In this document: positions 9,413-20,341 of the stretch, piece after piece
Numbering within the stretch: the stretch's first letter is position 1
How the letters are laid out: every line of letters starts with the position of its first letter
Source: Catalimonadaceae bacterium JC749
GTDB lineage: Bacteria > Bacteroidota > Bacteroidia > Cytophagales > Cyclobacteriaceae
Assembly (NCBI GenBank): GCA_021730635.1
Contig: JAJNNC010000008.1
Span: 124,001 to 188,000 of the forward strand
Direction of reading: 5' to 3'
Length of the DNA stretch: 64,000 bases
Notes under the pieces: model-generated
The model's database searches: none
Told to the model about the DNA's origin: nothing
The model's input: the letters and a program-made list of their open reading frames with translations, nothing else
Made by a program: the position numbers and the translations under genes

Positions 9413-9444
9413 GAAAGCAAGTAAGGCTTTTCTTACTTGCTTTC
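9413..9444 (-). terminator. Rho-independent terminator after SusD
   Basis: A perfect 13-bp stem (9413-9425 with 9432-9444) has a 6-nt loop. Read on the minus strand it is followed by a T-rich run. It lies 41 bp past the SusD stop and before gene C, so it should end or attenuate the SusC-SusD transcript. Confidence 0.8.
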
Positions 9445-9485
9445 CCGGTCATTTATATATCAATAAATATTAGCATCGTTTATGA

Positions 9486-11030
9486 TCAACCGCCTGTCCC
9501 CCCAGCATAACCTGGATTTTGTGTCAGGTTTCTGTTAGACTCAATCTGTGGTCTGGGAATGGGGAAGATATTGACATGCGGGCTGGGATCCACTGTTTTG
9601 AACTGCCAGGCATCATTGTATTTGCCAAAGCGGATCAAATCGGAACGACGGGTATGCTCGGCAAACATCTCTCTGCCCCTTTCAGCCAGCAGGTCTTCTT
9701 CTGTCAGCACGGTGAAAGGAGCCACCCCAGCACGTTCTCTCAGCAGGTTGACTAAGCGCAGAGATTCTCCCCCGGCATCTCCCTGACGGAAAAGAATTTC
9801 CGCTTTCATCAAAAGGATATCAGCATACCGAAATACAGCCAGGTCATTATTTAAGTTAGAGGTAGCTCCCAGTTCAAATTCCCACTTACCAATCCTGGCA
9901 CCAGCTTGCCGAAACGCCTGAGGACCTAGCTCATTAATTTCTGGTGTAAAGGTCAATGGTGGCCCATCCGGATCTCCAGCCTCAGCGCCTGAATCCGTCA
10001 ATCGCTCACCGGAAGAACTGAATTGAGGACCTACCAGGAAACTTTGCTTTCTGACATCGGTATCCTCATAAGACTCATAAAACTCCTGCAAGGAGCAGAA
10101 ACCATTCCAGGGCTGTGCCTGCAGATTATAGGTATTCTGACTGAGATAATGTAACGTCATCATCGGGAGGTTAAAGCCTTGCTGAAAAACCTCGTCGTAA
10201 GGAATGGCAAAAATAAACTCCGGAGAAGAAGCATTATCAGCCACAAAGTTATCGAAGTAATCCGGCGCTAAAGAATACTCTTCAGAAAGGATAATAGTAT
10301 CACAGGCAGCCAAGGCTTTGTCCCACTGCGGTGTACCGGTATACACCCCGGCATTCAGATACAGCTTAGCCAGCACAGCCCAGGCGGTATAATAGTTGAC
10401 ACGCCCGTAAGCGGCTCCGCCTACCTCTTTGGTGAGCAGATCCTTGGTATCCATCAGTTCCTGCTCTATAAAGTTGTAAACTTCCTGCCTTGTGTTGTTA
10501 GCAGGGGCAAAGTCGGCCGGCACATCAAACTCTGTGACAAGCGGCACATTGCCATACAGGTCTACCAGCCAATAATAGTACATGGCTCGTAAGGCTCTCA
10601 GCTCTGCGATAAACTCTTCTGCTCCTTCTACACCTAACTCGTTAAATTGGAAAATCAGGCGGTTACAGGTACTGATCCCTCCATAGCAGAATGTCCAACC
10701 ACCATTAATATTAGGATCTTCGTAGGTATAAGTATGCTGATGCAAGCGGCGCCAGTGGCCACCATCATCCCAGTCCTGTCCACGGGTAGGCACCACCATT
10801 TCATCTGAAGACACTTCTTGTAAAGGAAATATGTTACCACTACCCCCGTAGCCATTGAGTTGTGTATAGGCATTCCCCAAGGCTGAAATAAATTCCGCTT
10901 CCGTCTGAAAGAACTGATCGGGCGTCACTTCACTATAGATCTCTTCGTCCAGGTCAGTACATGCCTGACTGAAGACTACCACCAAGAGACCTGTCAAAAA
11001 TACTTTTATAATAAGAAATGTTTTTTTCAT
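9486..11030 (-). CDS. SusD/RagB-family nutrient-binding outer-membrane lipoprotein
   Basis: A 514-aa SusD-like protein. The ATG at 11028-11030 begins a lipoprotein signal peptide with a lipobox Cys at residue 24 (VFSQAC). The upstream alternative at 11054 is a GTG and adds eight residues before the signal, so I rejected it. N-terminal and C-terminal SusD regions are visible: the early DQFFQTEAEF segment, TPR-like helices with ELRALRAMYYYWLVDLYG, and the late ADILLMKAEILFR and RSDLIRFGKY motifs. It caps a TonB-dependent SusC barrel and binds its ligand at the cell surface. It starts 25 bp after the susC-like stop. The ligand is unknown. Confidence 0.93.
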   Translation of the reverse strand: MKKTFLIIKVFLTGLLVVVFSQACTDLDEEIYSEVTPDQFFQTEAEFISALGNAYTQLNGYGGSGNIFPLQEVSSDEMVVPTRGQDWDDGGHWRRLHQHTYTYEDPNINGGWTFCYGGISTCNRLIFQFNELGVEGAEEFIAELRALRAMYYYWLVDLYGNVPLVTEFDVPADFAPANNTRQEVYNFIEQELMDTKDLLTKEVGGAAYGRVNYYTAWAVLAKLYLNAGVYTGTPQWDKALAACDTIILSEEYSLAPDYFDNFVADNASSPEFIFAIPYDEVFQQGFNLPMMTLHYLSQNTYNLQAQPWNGFCSLQEFYESYEDTDVRKQSFLVGPQFSSSGERLTDSGAEAGDPDGPPLTFTPEINELGPQAFRQAGARIGKWEFELGATSNLNNDLAVFRYADILLMKAEILFRQGDAGGESLRLVNLLRERAGVAPFTVLTEEDLLAERGREMFAEHTRRSDLIRFGKYNDAWQFKTVDPSPHVNIFPIPRPQIESNRNLTQNPGYAGGTGG

Positions 11031-11055
11031 GATGTATGATTTACGGGTCAACACA

Positions 11056-14016
11056 TTAAAATCCTAAATTGACACCAAAGGTATAGGTACGGGTCAAGAA
11101 CCAAGTATCTCTTCGGTCGATGCCCGGAGCCAAAGGATCATCATTATTCTCAGAATCGCCTGTACGGACTTCCGGATCTACCCCGGTGTAGTCAGTAATG
11201 GTAAACAAGTTCTGAGCAGATAGATAGAACCTCACACGGGAGAGCAGAGTACCGTCAGCAAGCGGCAGATTATATCCCAGCGTCGCGTTATCTAACTTAA
11301 TATAGTCTGCATCTTCTACGTGGATACTATTGAACAAAGGAGAATCATCCAGGTTTGGATTGAAATATTTAGTATTGACCACATTATAAGAGGTGGCAAC
11401 ACCTTTCGCTTCATAAAAAGCCCGGAAAGTGTTGACCAGGTCATGACCTATCATCCCTCTTATAAAGAAGTTCAAATCCCAGTTACCATAATTAAAGGTG
11501 TTAGTCCATCCTATCTGGAAGTCAGGAAGCCCTTGTCCTATGACAGTCTCGTCGGCATCGTCTATTGTTCCATCCCCATTCAGATCTCTAAAGACCCACT
11601 TACCATCTTCTGACAATCCATCGTATACTTTCCCCCAGATGCGGCCAATTTCTTCGCCTTCTTTGGCTTCTATCAGCGGCGTATTGTTCTGACCGGGTGA
11701 ACCCAAGTTAGAAATCAGGCGGCGGCCTCCGAAATCCAACCCTGCTTCCGGATCAGATAAAGACACCAGCTTATTCTCAAGAAAGTAGGTGCCATTCAGA
11801 CCGGTGGTCCAGGTCAGGTTATCGTTGCTGATGACTGCATAGTTCAAAATGACTTCCAGACCACTACTGTTGAGCTGACCAACATTAAGCTCAGTAGTAC
11901 CTACCAGGTTGGGTGGTACAGGAACTGTCAGCGGATAAATCAGATCCGTTGTAACCCGACTGTAATAATCTATGGTACCTGTAAAGCGATCACCAAACAT
12001 AGAAAAGTCAACCCCCACATCGAATTCTGCTTTTTTCTCCCACCTCAGGTTGGGGTTGGCATTACTGGCAGGGCCATAGCTAGGAATATAATTACCATTG
12101 TAATAGAAGTTGCCCTGCGGTGCCAATCTTACCAAAGACAGATAAGAAGAGCCGGGCGTATTACCGGTCACCCCATAACTGGCTCGCAGCTTCAGGTTAT
12201 CAATACTGGCTACATCAAACAAGTTACTCAAGGTGACTCCGGCACTCACGGCGGGGAAGTTACCCCACTGGTTGCCTACCCCAAAACGGGTGGAACCTTC
12301 GCGCCGTAAACTGGCTGAAAGAAAATAGGTTCCATCATAATTCAGGTTTATTCTCCCGAATAATCCAATAATTTTATAGGAGGCTTTATAACTGTCGACC
12401 CCGCCCAAACCATTGGGAAAATCCAGAGAAGCGCTCAGATTGTTGTAACCAAAAGCATCGGTCAGGAAATTACCTCCCTGGGCAAAAAAACCTTCGTCTA
12501 TAAACTCCTGATAGGAATATCCTGCCAAACCGGTAAAGGCAAGGTTGCCAAAATCCCGATCGTACGTACCCGTACCCTCAAACAACTGGTTAAATTCTCG
12601 TTCTTCCGCTCTGGCTGCCAGACCGTTACGGTTCGCACCTATCCAGTAGCTGAATTTGGAATAGTAAGCACCGCCTGTTTCATTGTCTCGCTGCTGACTA
12701 TAGCGGGCCAGGAAACGCAACCCATCGAGCGGCTCATATTCACCCTGTACATTAAAGTTAATCAGGTTGACCTGGGATTCCAGTTCGTTCTGCTCAATGA
12801 TAGCCACAGGATTGAAGTAATCAAACAATAATTGCTGGAAGTACCCACCATAGACATCGAATTCAGGCGCATCAGACCGGATAGGTGCCGTAGGATTAAA
12901 AATAGTGGCATACCGGAAGGCATCTTCAAAACCAGCATTATCATCATACAATCCCTGAGCATCTTTTACGGTTCCTGATAAATTCAATGTCAGGCTCAGA
13001 CGGTCATTCAGTGCTCTTTGGGTTAGGTTTAAGCGGGCATTCAACTGCTCAAAGCCAGTGCCTATAGCCACTCCCTGAATATCCCGGTAGTTTAAGGAAG
13101 CCCGGTAGGTAGTCTGCTCAGAGCCACCGGAAAGGGCCACGTTATGTACTTGAGAAACGGCATTCTGCGTGATTTCGTCGAACCAATTGGTACTAGTACC
13201 AAGATCAGTCCCAATTCCCAAGGCTTTGAATTCTTCGGCTGTCATCACTTTTGCCACACGGGCCGTATTTTCTGAAGAAACATAGCCATTGTAGTCTACA
13301 GTTGCCTGCCCGGCCTTACCGGATTTGGTTGTCACCAGGATGACCCCGCTGGAACCCCTACTGCCATAAATAGCGGCAGCAGAACCATCTTTCAGGATGT
13401 CCATAGAGGCAATATCATTAGGGTCTACTGTGTTCAAATCAGCGCCTACCACACCATCAATAATGACTAAAGGCTGGCTGTTGGCTCCTAAGGTAGAAAG
13501 CCCGCGTAAACGAACGTTAAAACCCCGGTTGGGGTCGGCACCGGGTTTAGAGACAATCAAGCCTGCTACTTTCCCTTGCAGCAGTTGGTTGGCATCGTTT
13601 ACGTTACCCTTATTAAATTCTTCTGAACTGATACTGGCTACGGCACTGGTGATTTCTTTTTTCTCCTGCGTACCATATCCTACCACAACAACCTCGCTCA
13701 ATGACTGTACATCAGTGACTAATTCAACATCAACTGTAGTGCGTCCGTTGATGCTGACTTCCTGGTTGATATATCCGATAGAAGAAAATACCAGAATATC
13801 ACTCCCTTCGGGTACTGTCAGCCTGTAGTTACCATCCAAATCAGTTACTGTACCGGTGGTGGTTCCCTTTACTAGTACGTTAACGCCAGGGAGAGGACCC
13901 TCCTCAGCCGACGTTACGGTTCCGGAAACTGTTCCATCTTGCGCATACAATACTCCGACAAAAAGCACTGCAAACGTTACCGACAGAACATACTTAATCT
14001 TTGTAAAAATTCTCAT
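11056..14016 (-). CDS. SusC/RagA-family TonB-linked outer-membrane transporter
   Basis: A 986-aa protein with a signal peptide (about 1-25, cleavage near LYAQ), a carboxypeptidase-regulatory-like domain (about 27-110, with GPLPGVNVLVKGTTTGT), a plug domain (about 115-235, with QPLVIIDGVV and GSAAAIYGSRGSSGVI), and a TonB-dependent beta-barrel ending in the aromatic residue Phe. It imports a ligand captured by the SusD partner, using TonB energy. It is the first gene of the minus-strand operon and diverges from atpD across a 552-bp gap that carries a promoter for each side. Confidence 0.95.
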   Translation of the reverse strand: MRIFTKIKYVLSVTFAVLFVGVLYAQDGTVSGTVTSAEEGPLPGVNVLVKGTTTGTVTDLDGNYRLTVPEGSDILVFSSIGYINQEVSINGRTTVDVELVTDVQSLSEVVVVGYGTQEKKEITSAVASISSEEFNKGNVNDANQLLQGKVAGLIVSKPGADPNRGFNVRLRGLSTLGANSQPLVIIDGVVGADLNTVDPNDIASMDILKDGSAAAIYGSRGSSGVILVTTKSGKAGQATVDYNGYVSSENTARVAKVMTAEEFKALGIGTDLGTSTNWFDEITQNAVSQVHNVALSGGSEQTTYRASLNYRDIQGVAIGTGFEQLNARLNLTQRALNDRLSLTLNLSGTVKDAQGLYDDNAGFEDAFRYATIFNPTAPIRSDAPEFDVYGGYFQQLLFDYFNPVAIIEQNELESQVNLINFNVQGEYEPLDGLRFLARYSQQRDNETGGAYYSKFSYWIGANRNGLAARAEEREFNQLFEGTGTYDRDFGNLAFTGLAGYSYQEFIDEGFFAQGGNFLTDAFGYNNLSASLDFPNGLGGVDSYKASYKIIGLFGRINLNYDGTYFLSASLRREGSTRFGVGNQWGNFPAVSAGVTLSNLFDVASIDNLKLRASYGVTGNTPGSSYLSLVRLAPQGNFYYNGNYIPSYGPASNANPNLRWEKKAEFDVGVDFSMFGDRFTGTIDYYSRVTTDLIYPLTVPVPPNLVGTTELNVGQLNSSGLEVILNYAVISNDNLTWTTGLNGTYFLENKLVSLSDPEAGLDFGGRRLISNLGSPGQNNTPLIEAKEGEEIGRIWGKVYDGLSEDGKWVFRDLNGDGTIDDADETVIGQGLPDFQIGWTNTFNYGNWDLNFFIRGMIGHDLVNTFRAFYEAKGVATSYNVVNTKYFNPNLDDSPLFNSIHVEDADYIKLDNATLGYNLPLADGTLLSRVRFYLSAQNLFTITDYTGVDPEVRTGDSENNDDPLAPGIDRRDTWFLTRTYTFGVNLGF

Positions 14017-14115
14017 AAGCAGTTAATTAAGTGTTCTAATGCGTGAAATACTTTTTAAACCTGAAAAACTAAAAAGGAATTTTGGAATAAATATAAAATT
14101 TTCCTAAAACCGGAG

Positions 14116-14145
14116 CAAAAATAATTATAAAATATAGAAGAACAA
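14116..14145 (-). promoter_or_regulatory. Bacteroidota-type promoter for the SusC-SusD operon
   Basis: Read on the minus strand, TTG (14143-14145) is followed after 19 bp by TATTTTTG (14116-14123), matching the primary sigma consensus TTG-N19/20-TAnnTTTG. The expected start site is about 90 nt upstream of the SusC ATG. Confidence 0.55.
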
Positions 14146-14355
14146 CAAAATTTTCAATTCTCATTGTCAATTTCACAAAAAGTTAATTTTTCAAGAAAAG
14201 GCATTCTTTATTGCATCCGTTTTATACTTTTTGCAGTTTTATAGTAAATACAACAATTATGTTACTTAAAACTTACACTATTTGTAACTGGAATGCGTCT
14301 ATTGGCTACCTGCCGTATGCTTTAAATACTTCTCTCAACTACATTTAAGAACAAA

Positions 14356-14379
14356 AGGGCTAAACATCTGCCTAGCCCT
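14356..14379. repeat. Inverted repeat in the susC-atpD intergenic region
   Basis: A perfect 7-bp stem (14356-14362 with 14373-14379) has a 10-nt loop, and on the minus strand it is followed by a short T run. It lies upstream of both promoters in the 14017-14568 gap. It could be an operator or a leftover terminator; no function can be assigned. The rest of this gap is AT-rich, and I saw no gene in it. Confidence 0.35.
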
Positions 14380-14498
14380 ATAAGCATTAAGCATATCTAT
14401 TGATGCGTGAAGATAAACCCCTTATCTCCGGAACCTCTTGGTAAGAAGCAATGCCCTGATAGCAGAAAATTTAATAGCAGCTTTTATTCTCTGTAAAC

Positions 14499-14530
14499 TT
14501 TGCAAACGTAGGCAGAATGCCATATTTTTG
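14499..14530 (+). promoter_or_regulatory. Bacteroidota-type promoter for atpD-atpC
   Basis: TTTG (14499-14502) is followed after 20 bp by TATTTTTG (14523-14530). This matches the TTTG-N20-TAnnTTTG consensus of Bacteroidota housekeeping promoters. It predicts a leader of about 30 nt before the atpD ATG. Confidence 0.7.
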
Positions 14531-14547
14531 CATCCTTAAAATATTAA

Positions 14548-16074
<1,527 letters not shown>

Positions 16075-16091
16075 ATGCCGGACACTGGATG

Positions 16092-16127
16092 CCAGGGGCG
16101 CGACCATTAACAAGATCACGCCCTTGG
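16092..16127 (+). other. Stem-loop between atpD and atpC
   Basis: A 9-bp stem with one G-T pair (16092-16100 with 16119-16127) and an 18-nt loop lies in the 82-bp gap. Short flanking bases (GATG/CATC) could extend it. It may be an mRNA processing or stabilising element that sets beta to epsilon stoichiometry, or a leaky terminator. The role is inference. Confidence 0.4.
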
Positions 16128-16156
16128 TTTCCAGCATCTACTAAACTTAATAGCAT

Positions 16157-16402
16157 ATGCATTTAACCATTATCACACCCGACCGCCAGGTATTTGACGG
16201 AGAGGTAGATTCTGCCACCTTTCCAGGTAGTGAAGGATCTTTTCAGGTGCTAAACAATCATGCGCCGCTGGTAAGTTCTTTGGGCAAAGGGAAAATTGAA
16301 TACCGGGGACCGGGTGGCCACCAAAGCGTAATGGTAGAAGGTGGTGTAGTGGAAGTACTCAAAAATAACATTACAGTACTGGCAGAGAAAATCATTGAAT
16401 AA
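16157..16402 (+). CDS. atpC: F1Fo ATP synthase subunit epsilon
   Basis: An 81-aa protein that corresponds to the N-terminal beta-sandwich of epsilon (MHLTIITPDRQVFDGEV, then FPGSEGSFQVLNNHAPLVS). The C-terminal helical hairpin found in longer homologues such as the E. coli subunit is absent. Short epsilon subunits of this length are usual in Bacteroidota as far as I recall. The protein links the F1 gamma stalk to the c-ring, and the missing helices mean the classic epsilon inhibition mechanism is unlikely. It is downstream of atpD in the same operon. Confidence 0.93.
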   Translation: MHLTIITPDRQVFDGEVDSATFPGSEGSFQVLNNHAPLVSSLGKGKIEYRGPGGHQSVMVEGGVVEVLKNNITVLAEKIIE

Positions 16403-16455
16403 CATGCTTTTCTATTCAGTTTTTATTGAAGGTAAAGCCCCCTTTCATTTTTTAT

Positions 16456-16484
16456 GCAGCAAAATAAACTTGCTGCTTTTTTTT
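16456..16484 (+). terminator. Rho-independent terminator of atpD-atpC
   Basis: A 7-bp stem (16456-16462 with 16470-16476) and 7-nt loop are followed directly by eight T residues (16477-16484), 53 bp after the atpC stop. Confidence 0.85.
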
Positions 16485-17181
16485 GTCTTTGTTCTGCTGG
16501 TACACCCATCTTTTTACATGCTGAAATACATTATCTTATATTGTCAAAGCCTTACCAGTAAAGCCACCTCTTTCGCAAATCAGCCACTGTTATATGCTCA
16601 TGGAGTACTATAACAAACATGCTCTTTGTACATTCTTGCTGCCCTCAGTAGTTTATGGCTGCTTCAAAACAGATGAATTAACCGTAGATACGCTCCCAAT
16701 AGGCTTCTTGCTACACGGCCCTACTATACCGCTTAACTAAAAAAAGGATGTATAATGCGATATACATTCGTTAAAAATTTTGCATAAACTGATAGAAAAG
16801 TATCAAAAAATGGCCTACCGTTTTTTCATATTTGTGTAAAGCAACTCTTATTATTAAAGAAGCAAAAGGCTGCTTCTTATAAACGTTACATTCCCGTGAT
16901 CAATGGTAGCCCATGAGCTGCTAGGTGATATTGTGCAAAAATAGCTTGCCTAACCATGAGCAGGCTGAACGACGTATTTTAGATAATTCCCAAAATAGAA
17001 GGCAGACAATCGATAAGATTGATTTTGATACAGGCTGTAGACTGGAAGTTGTTGTGCTGGCATCCTCCGGTGAGCGTAAACAGGTATGGGTCAAACAGGA
17101 TGTATGGGGCATGGTCAATTTTTGCTGGCAAGCGATCAAGCCTGAAATCAGCGACTTTTATCCATTTTAAACATACACCAC
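16485..17181. other. About 700-bp gap without a confident gene, before susC-like gene 2
   Basis: The only open frame of note on the plus strand is 16925-17170 (81 codons, GTG start). It has no ATG near its start, no recognised domain and no family resemblance. It ends 11 bp before the SusC-like ATG. It could be a decayed coding remnant or the leader region of the operon. I found no clean TTG-N20-TAnnTTTG promoter here; the nearest is CATATTTG at about 16828-16835, one mismatch from the -7 element and without a -33 partner. Confidence 0.4.
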
Positions 17182-20100
17182 ATGAACCTAAAACTACGCA
17201 AACCTATCAGGTGGCCCTCCTGGCATCCAATGATTGGAGCACTTATTTGTTGTCTGCTTGGTCTATTTTTAAAAGCCGAAGCCAGCGGTTTAATTTACAG
17301 CAAAGAGTCCCTGGAAATTGAAATAACAGGCCAGGTCTCTTCTGAAGAAGGCGAAACCTTGCCCGGCGTTAACGTCTTGGTAAAGGGAACTTCTATTGGT
17401 ACTATCACCGACATAGATGGAAATTATAGAGTTTCTGCGCCGGATAATGCAGAAACATTGGTTTTTTCTTATGTAGGTTACCTCACAAAAGAAATACCTA
17501 TCAATGGCCAAAATGTCATCAACGTAAGTCTGTCGCCTGATGTAACAGCCCTGGAGGAAGTGGTGGTGGTAGGTTTTGGTACGCAAAAGAAAGCTGATCT
17601 TACCGGTGCCGTAGGTTCCATCCCCAGCGAAGAGATTGCAGCCAAACCGATTACCAGCCCGGATCAGATACTGGCCGGCCGCATATCCGGGGTACATATC
17701 TCCAACCGAAGTGGTAATCCGGGGGCACCTATCAACGTGAGAATTCGTGGTGTAGGCACCGCTGGAGCCAATCAGCCCTTATGGGTTATAGATGGCGTTC
17801 CTATCGTACAGACCAGCAATATCACTGTCAATACGGGTTCCTACACTGAGACCAATCCACTGGCAGGCATCAACCCTAATGATATTGAATCTATCGACGT
17901 ATTGAAAGATGCCTCTTCGGCAGCAATCTATGGCGCCAGAGCCGCCAATGGCGTTATCATTGTGACTACCAAAAGAGGAAAACAGGGAAGGACCTCCGTG
18001 ACCTATGATGGATACGTCGGGTTTCAAAACGTAGCTGAAAATAAAAAAATAGATGTGCTGAATGTAGACCAGTTTATTGATCTCCAGGCACAGCTGGGTC
18101 GGGATTACAGTCAGTTTCAGGGAGACCCTTTTGTAGACTGGCAGGATGCCGTATTCAGAACCGGTTCTATGCAAAGCCATAACATCACCACCAGCGGTGG
18201 CACCGAAAATGTAAATTTTAGTGTTTCAGGCGGTTATCTGAATCAGGAAGGGGTTGAACTGGCACAAGGTTTTGAAAGATATTCATTTAAAGCTAATTCT
18301 GATTTTAAAGTAGGCAATCGCCTCAAATTTGGCGAATCCATACTGGTCAGCTACTACGACCGGGAAGTGCAGTCTCAGTCAGGCGCCTTTGGCGCGTTGA
18401 ACTCTGCCCTGAATGCTCCTTACTTCAAGATATATAACCCTGATGGTCCCTTTGGCTATAACCCTGAAAATCCTACCACCACGGGAGGTGCCAGAGGTGC
18501 TAACTATGTCTATCGAAACGATCACAGAGCCAGTGAAACACGTATCAAAAGTTTAAAAATACTGGGCAACCTTTATGGAGAACTGGAACTTTTTAGAGGA
18601 TTAAAATACAGAATATCAGGTGGTATCGATTATAATGTAGGCGATGCTTTTACCTATGATGGCCCCATTTCTCTCTCAGGCATCGGACTGCCTCAGCTAT
18701 CACTACTGGTACAATCCCGGCCCATTGAACTCACGACCAACATCAGCAATACGCTTACCTATGCCAATACCTTCGGCAAGCATAGCCTCACCCTTTTGCT
18801 GGGACACGAAGAAACCAACTTCCGTTTTGATAAAATCAGGCTGCAAGGCAGAGACTTATTCAGCACTTCTGTCAGGTTCGCCTCTGTCGCCAATACTGTG
18901 GCTGCCGGCAATGAAGCGGATCAATGGGCACTTCGCGGATTTCTGGGCAGGGTCAACTATTCTTTTGCAGATAAATACTTACTGACTTTCAACGTCCGCC
19001 GGGATGCTACTTCCCGTTTTGCAGAAAATAACCGGTCAGATATATTCCCCTCCCTCTCTGCAGGGTGGAGAATCAGCGAAGAATCCTTCTTCCCGGAGAA
19101 CAGCTTCGTAGACGATGTCAAAATCAGAGGAGGATGGGGACAATCAGGCAATCAGTTTACCGGTTTGAATTTTGCCTTCATCAGCTCTCTCAATCTCAAC
19201 CCCTTTTATGTCATTGGCCAGAACCAGCAGATCATACGGGCTCCAGTGCCGACCAACTTTGCCAATGCTGACCTGAAATGGGAAACCAGTACACAAACGG
19301 ATATCGGATTGGACATGAGCATGCTGGAAGGCCGGATCGACTTAACTTTTGATTATTACCGGAAAATAACCAAAGATATTTTGCTCGGATTCCCTATCCC
19401 TGCTGTCTCTGGCTATTTCCTGCCTACCGATGCCAATATTGGCGAAATTCTAAATTCCGGTATAGAACTGGCTATTAACTATAATAATAGTATCGGAGAT
19501 TTTTCCTATCGGATAGGGGGGAATATCACCACTGTGAAAAATGAAGTAACCTCCCTGGGTTCCATTCCTCAGATTATTACAGGTATTGGAGGCGGACAAA
19601 CACACAGGACTATCAAGGGAGAGCCGCTGGGTCATTATTATGGTTTCAAAACGGATGGCCTCTTCCAGTCCCAGGAAGAAGTTAATGCGGCTCCGGAAGA
19701 TGCCCTGTCTGGCGGACGTGAGCCCGGTGATATTCGTTTTGTGGATATCAACAATGACGGAGTAGTTGATAACAATGACCGTACTAAGTTAGGCAGCCCC
19801 ATTCCTGACTATTATTATGGGATTAACCTCTCCGGTAACTGGAAAGGCCTCGACTTATCAATTTTACTACAGGGAGTAGGAGGGATGCAGGTGTATAATG
19901 CCGCCAGAAGAGGACTTGAAAATTTGCAAAACATGAACAATCAGTCAACCCGTGTTTTGGACCGATGGACAGGACCCGGCACCAGCAACACCATTCCCAG
20001 GGCTACAGCGGTAGATCCGAATAACAACAACCGGTTTTCCGATCGATGGATAGAGGATGCCGACCATATGAGGATCAGAAATATCCAACTAGGGTATACC

Positions 20101-20328
20101 GTCCCTTCAACCGTGCTGGAATCAATGACAGACAGCTTTATTACAAACATCAGAGCTTATGTTGGTGTGCAGAACCTGGCTACCTTCACCGATTATTTAG
20201 GATATGACCCTGAAGTAACCCGGGGATTCAGCTTCCAGAAAGGTGAATTTCCTTTGGCAACAGGTGAGGATTCAGGGGGTGGCCCTCAACCCCAGATTTT
20301 TCAGATAGGTCTTCAGGCAACATTCTAA
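17182..20328 (+). CDS. SusC/RagA-family TonB-linked outer-membrane transporter (second module)
   Basis: A 1,048-aa protein with an N-terminal hydrophobic export segment (about 17-35), a carboxypeptidase-regulatory-like domain (about 47-130, with LPGVNVLVKGTSIGT), a plug domain (about 137-260, with QPLWVIDGVP and DASSAAIYGARAANGVI) and a TonB-dependent barrel ending in Phe. It is only distantly similar to the SusC at 11056-14016, so the two modules likely have different ligands. It heads the plus-strand operon with the SusD at 20342 and probably the ASPIC lipoprotein at 21960. Confidence 0.95.
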   Translation: MNLKLRKPIRWPSWHPMIGALICCLLGLFLKAEASGLIYSKESLEIEITGQVSSEEGETLPGVNVLVKGTSIGTITDIDGNYRVSAPDNAETLVFSYVGYLTKEIPINGQNVINVSLSPDVTALEEVVVVGFGTQKKADLTGAVGSIPSEEIAAKPITSPDQILAGRISGVHISNRSGNPGAPINVRIRGVGTAGANQPLWVIDGVPIVQTSNITVNTGSYTETNPLAGINPNDIESIDVLKDASSAAIYGARAANGVIIVTTKRGKQGRTSVTYDGYVGFQNVAENKKIDVLNVDQFIDLQAQLGRDYSQFQGDPFVDWQDAVFRTGSMQSHNITTSGGTENVNFSVSGGYLNQEGVELAQGFERYSFKANSDFKVGNRLKFGESILVSYYDREVQSQSGAFGALNSALNAPYFKIYNPDGPFGYNPENPTTTGGARGANYVYRNDHRASETRIKSLKILGNLYGELELFRGLKYRISGGIDYNVGDAFTYDGPISLSGIGLPQLSLLVQSRPIELTTNISNTLTYANTFGKHSLTLLLGHEETNFRFDKIRLQGRDLFSTSVRFASVANTVAAGNEADQWALRGFLGRVNYSFADKYLLTFNVRRDATSRFAENNRSDIFPSLSAGWRISEESFFPENSFVDDVKIRGGWGQSGNQFTGLNFAFISSLNLNPFYVIGQNQQIIRAPVPTNFANADLKWETSTQTDIGLDMSMLEGRIDLTFDYYRKITKDILLGFPIPAVSGYFLPTDANIGEILNSGIELAINYNNSIGDFSYRIGGNITTVKNEVTSLGSIPQIITGIGGGQTHRTIKGEPLGHYYGFKTDGLFQSQEEVNAAPEDALSGGREPGDIRFVDINNDGVVDNNDRTKLGSPIPDYYYGINLSGNWKGLDLSILLQGVGGMQVYNAARRGLENLQNMNNQSTRVLDRWTGPGTSNTIPRATAVDPNNNNRFSDRWIEDADHMRIRNIQLGYTVPSTVLESMTDSFITNIRAYVGVQNLATFTDYLGYDPEVTRGFSFQKGEFPLATGEDSGGGPQPQIFQIGLQATF

Positions 20329-20341
20329 AAATCCACAAGTC

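Noticed and set aside
16395-16613. A 72-codon frame overlapping the end of atpC
   Set aside because: It begins within the atpC stop region, runs through the atp terminator and has no family resemblance.
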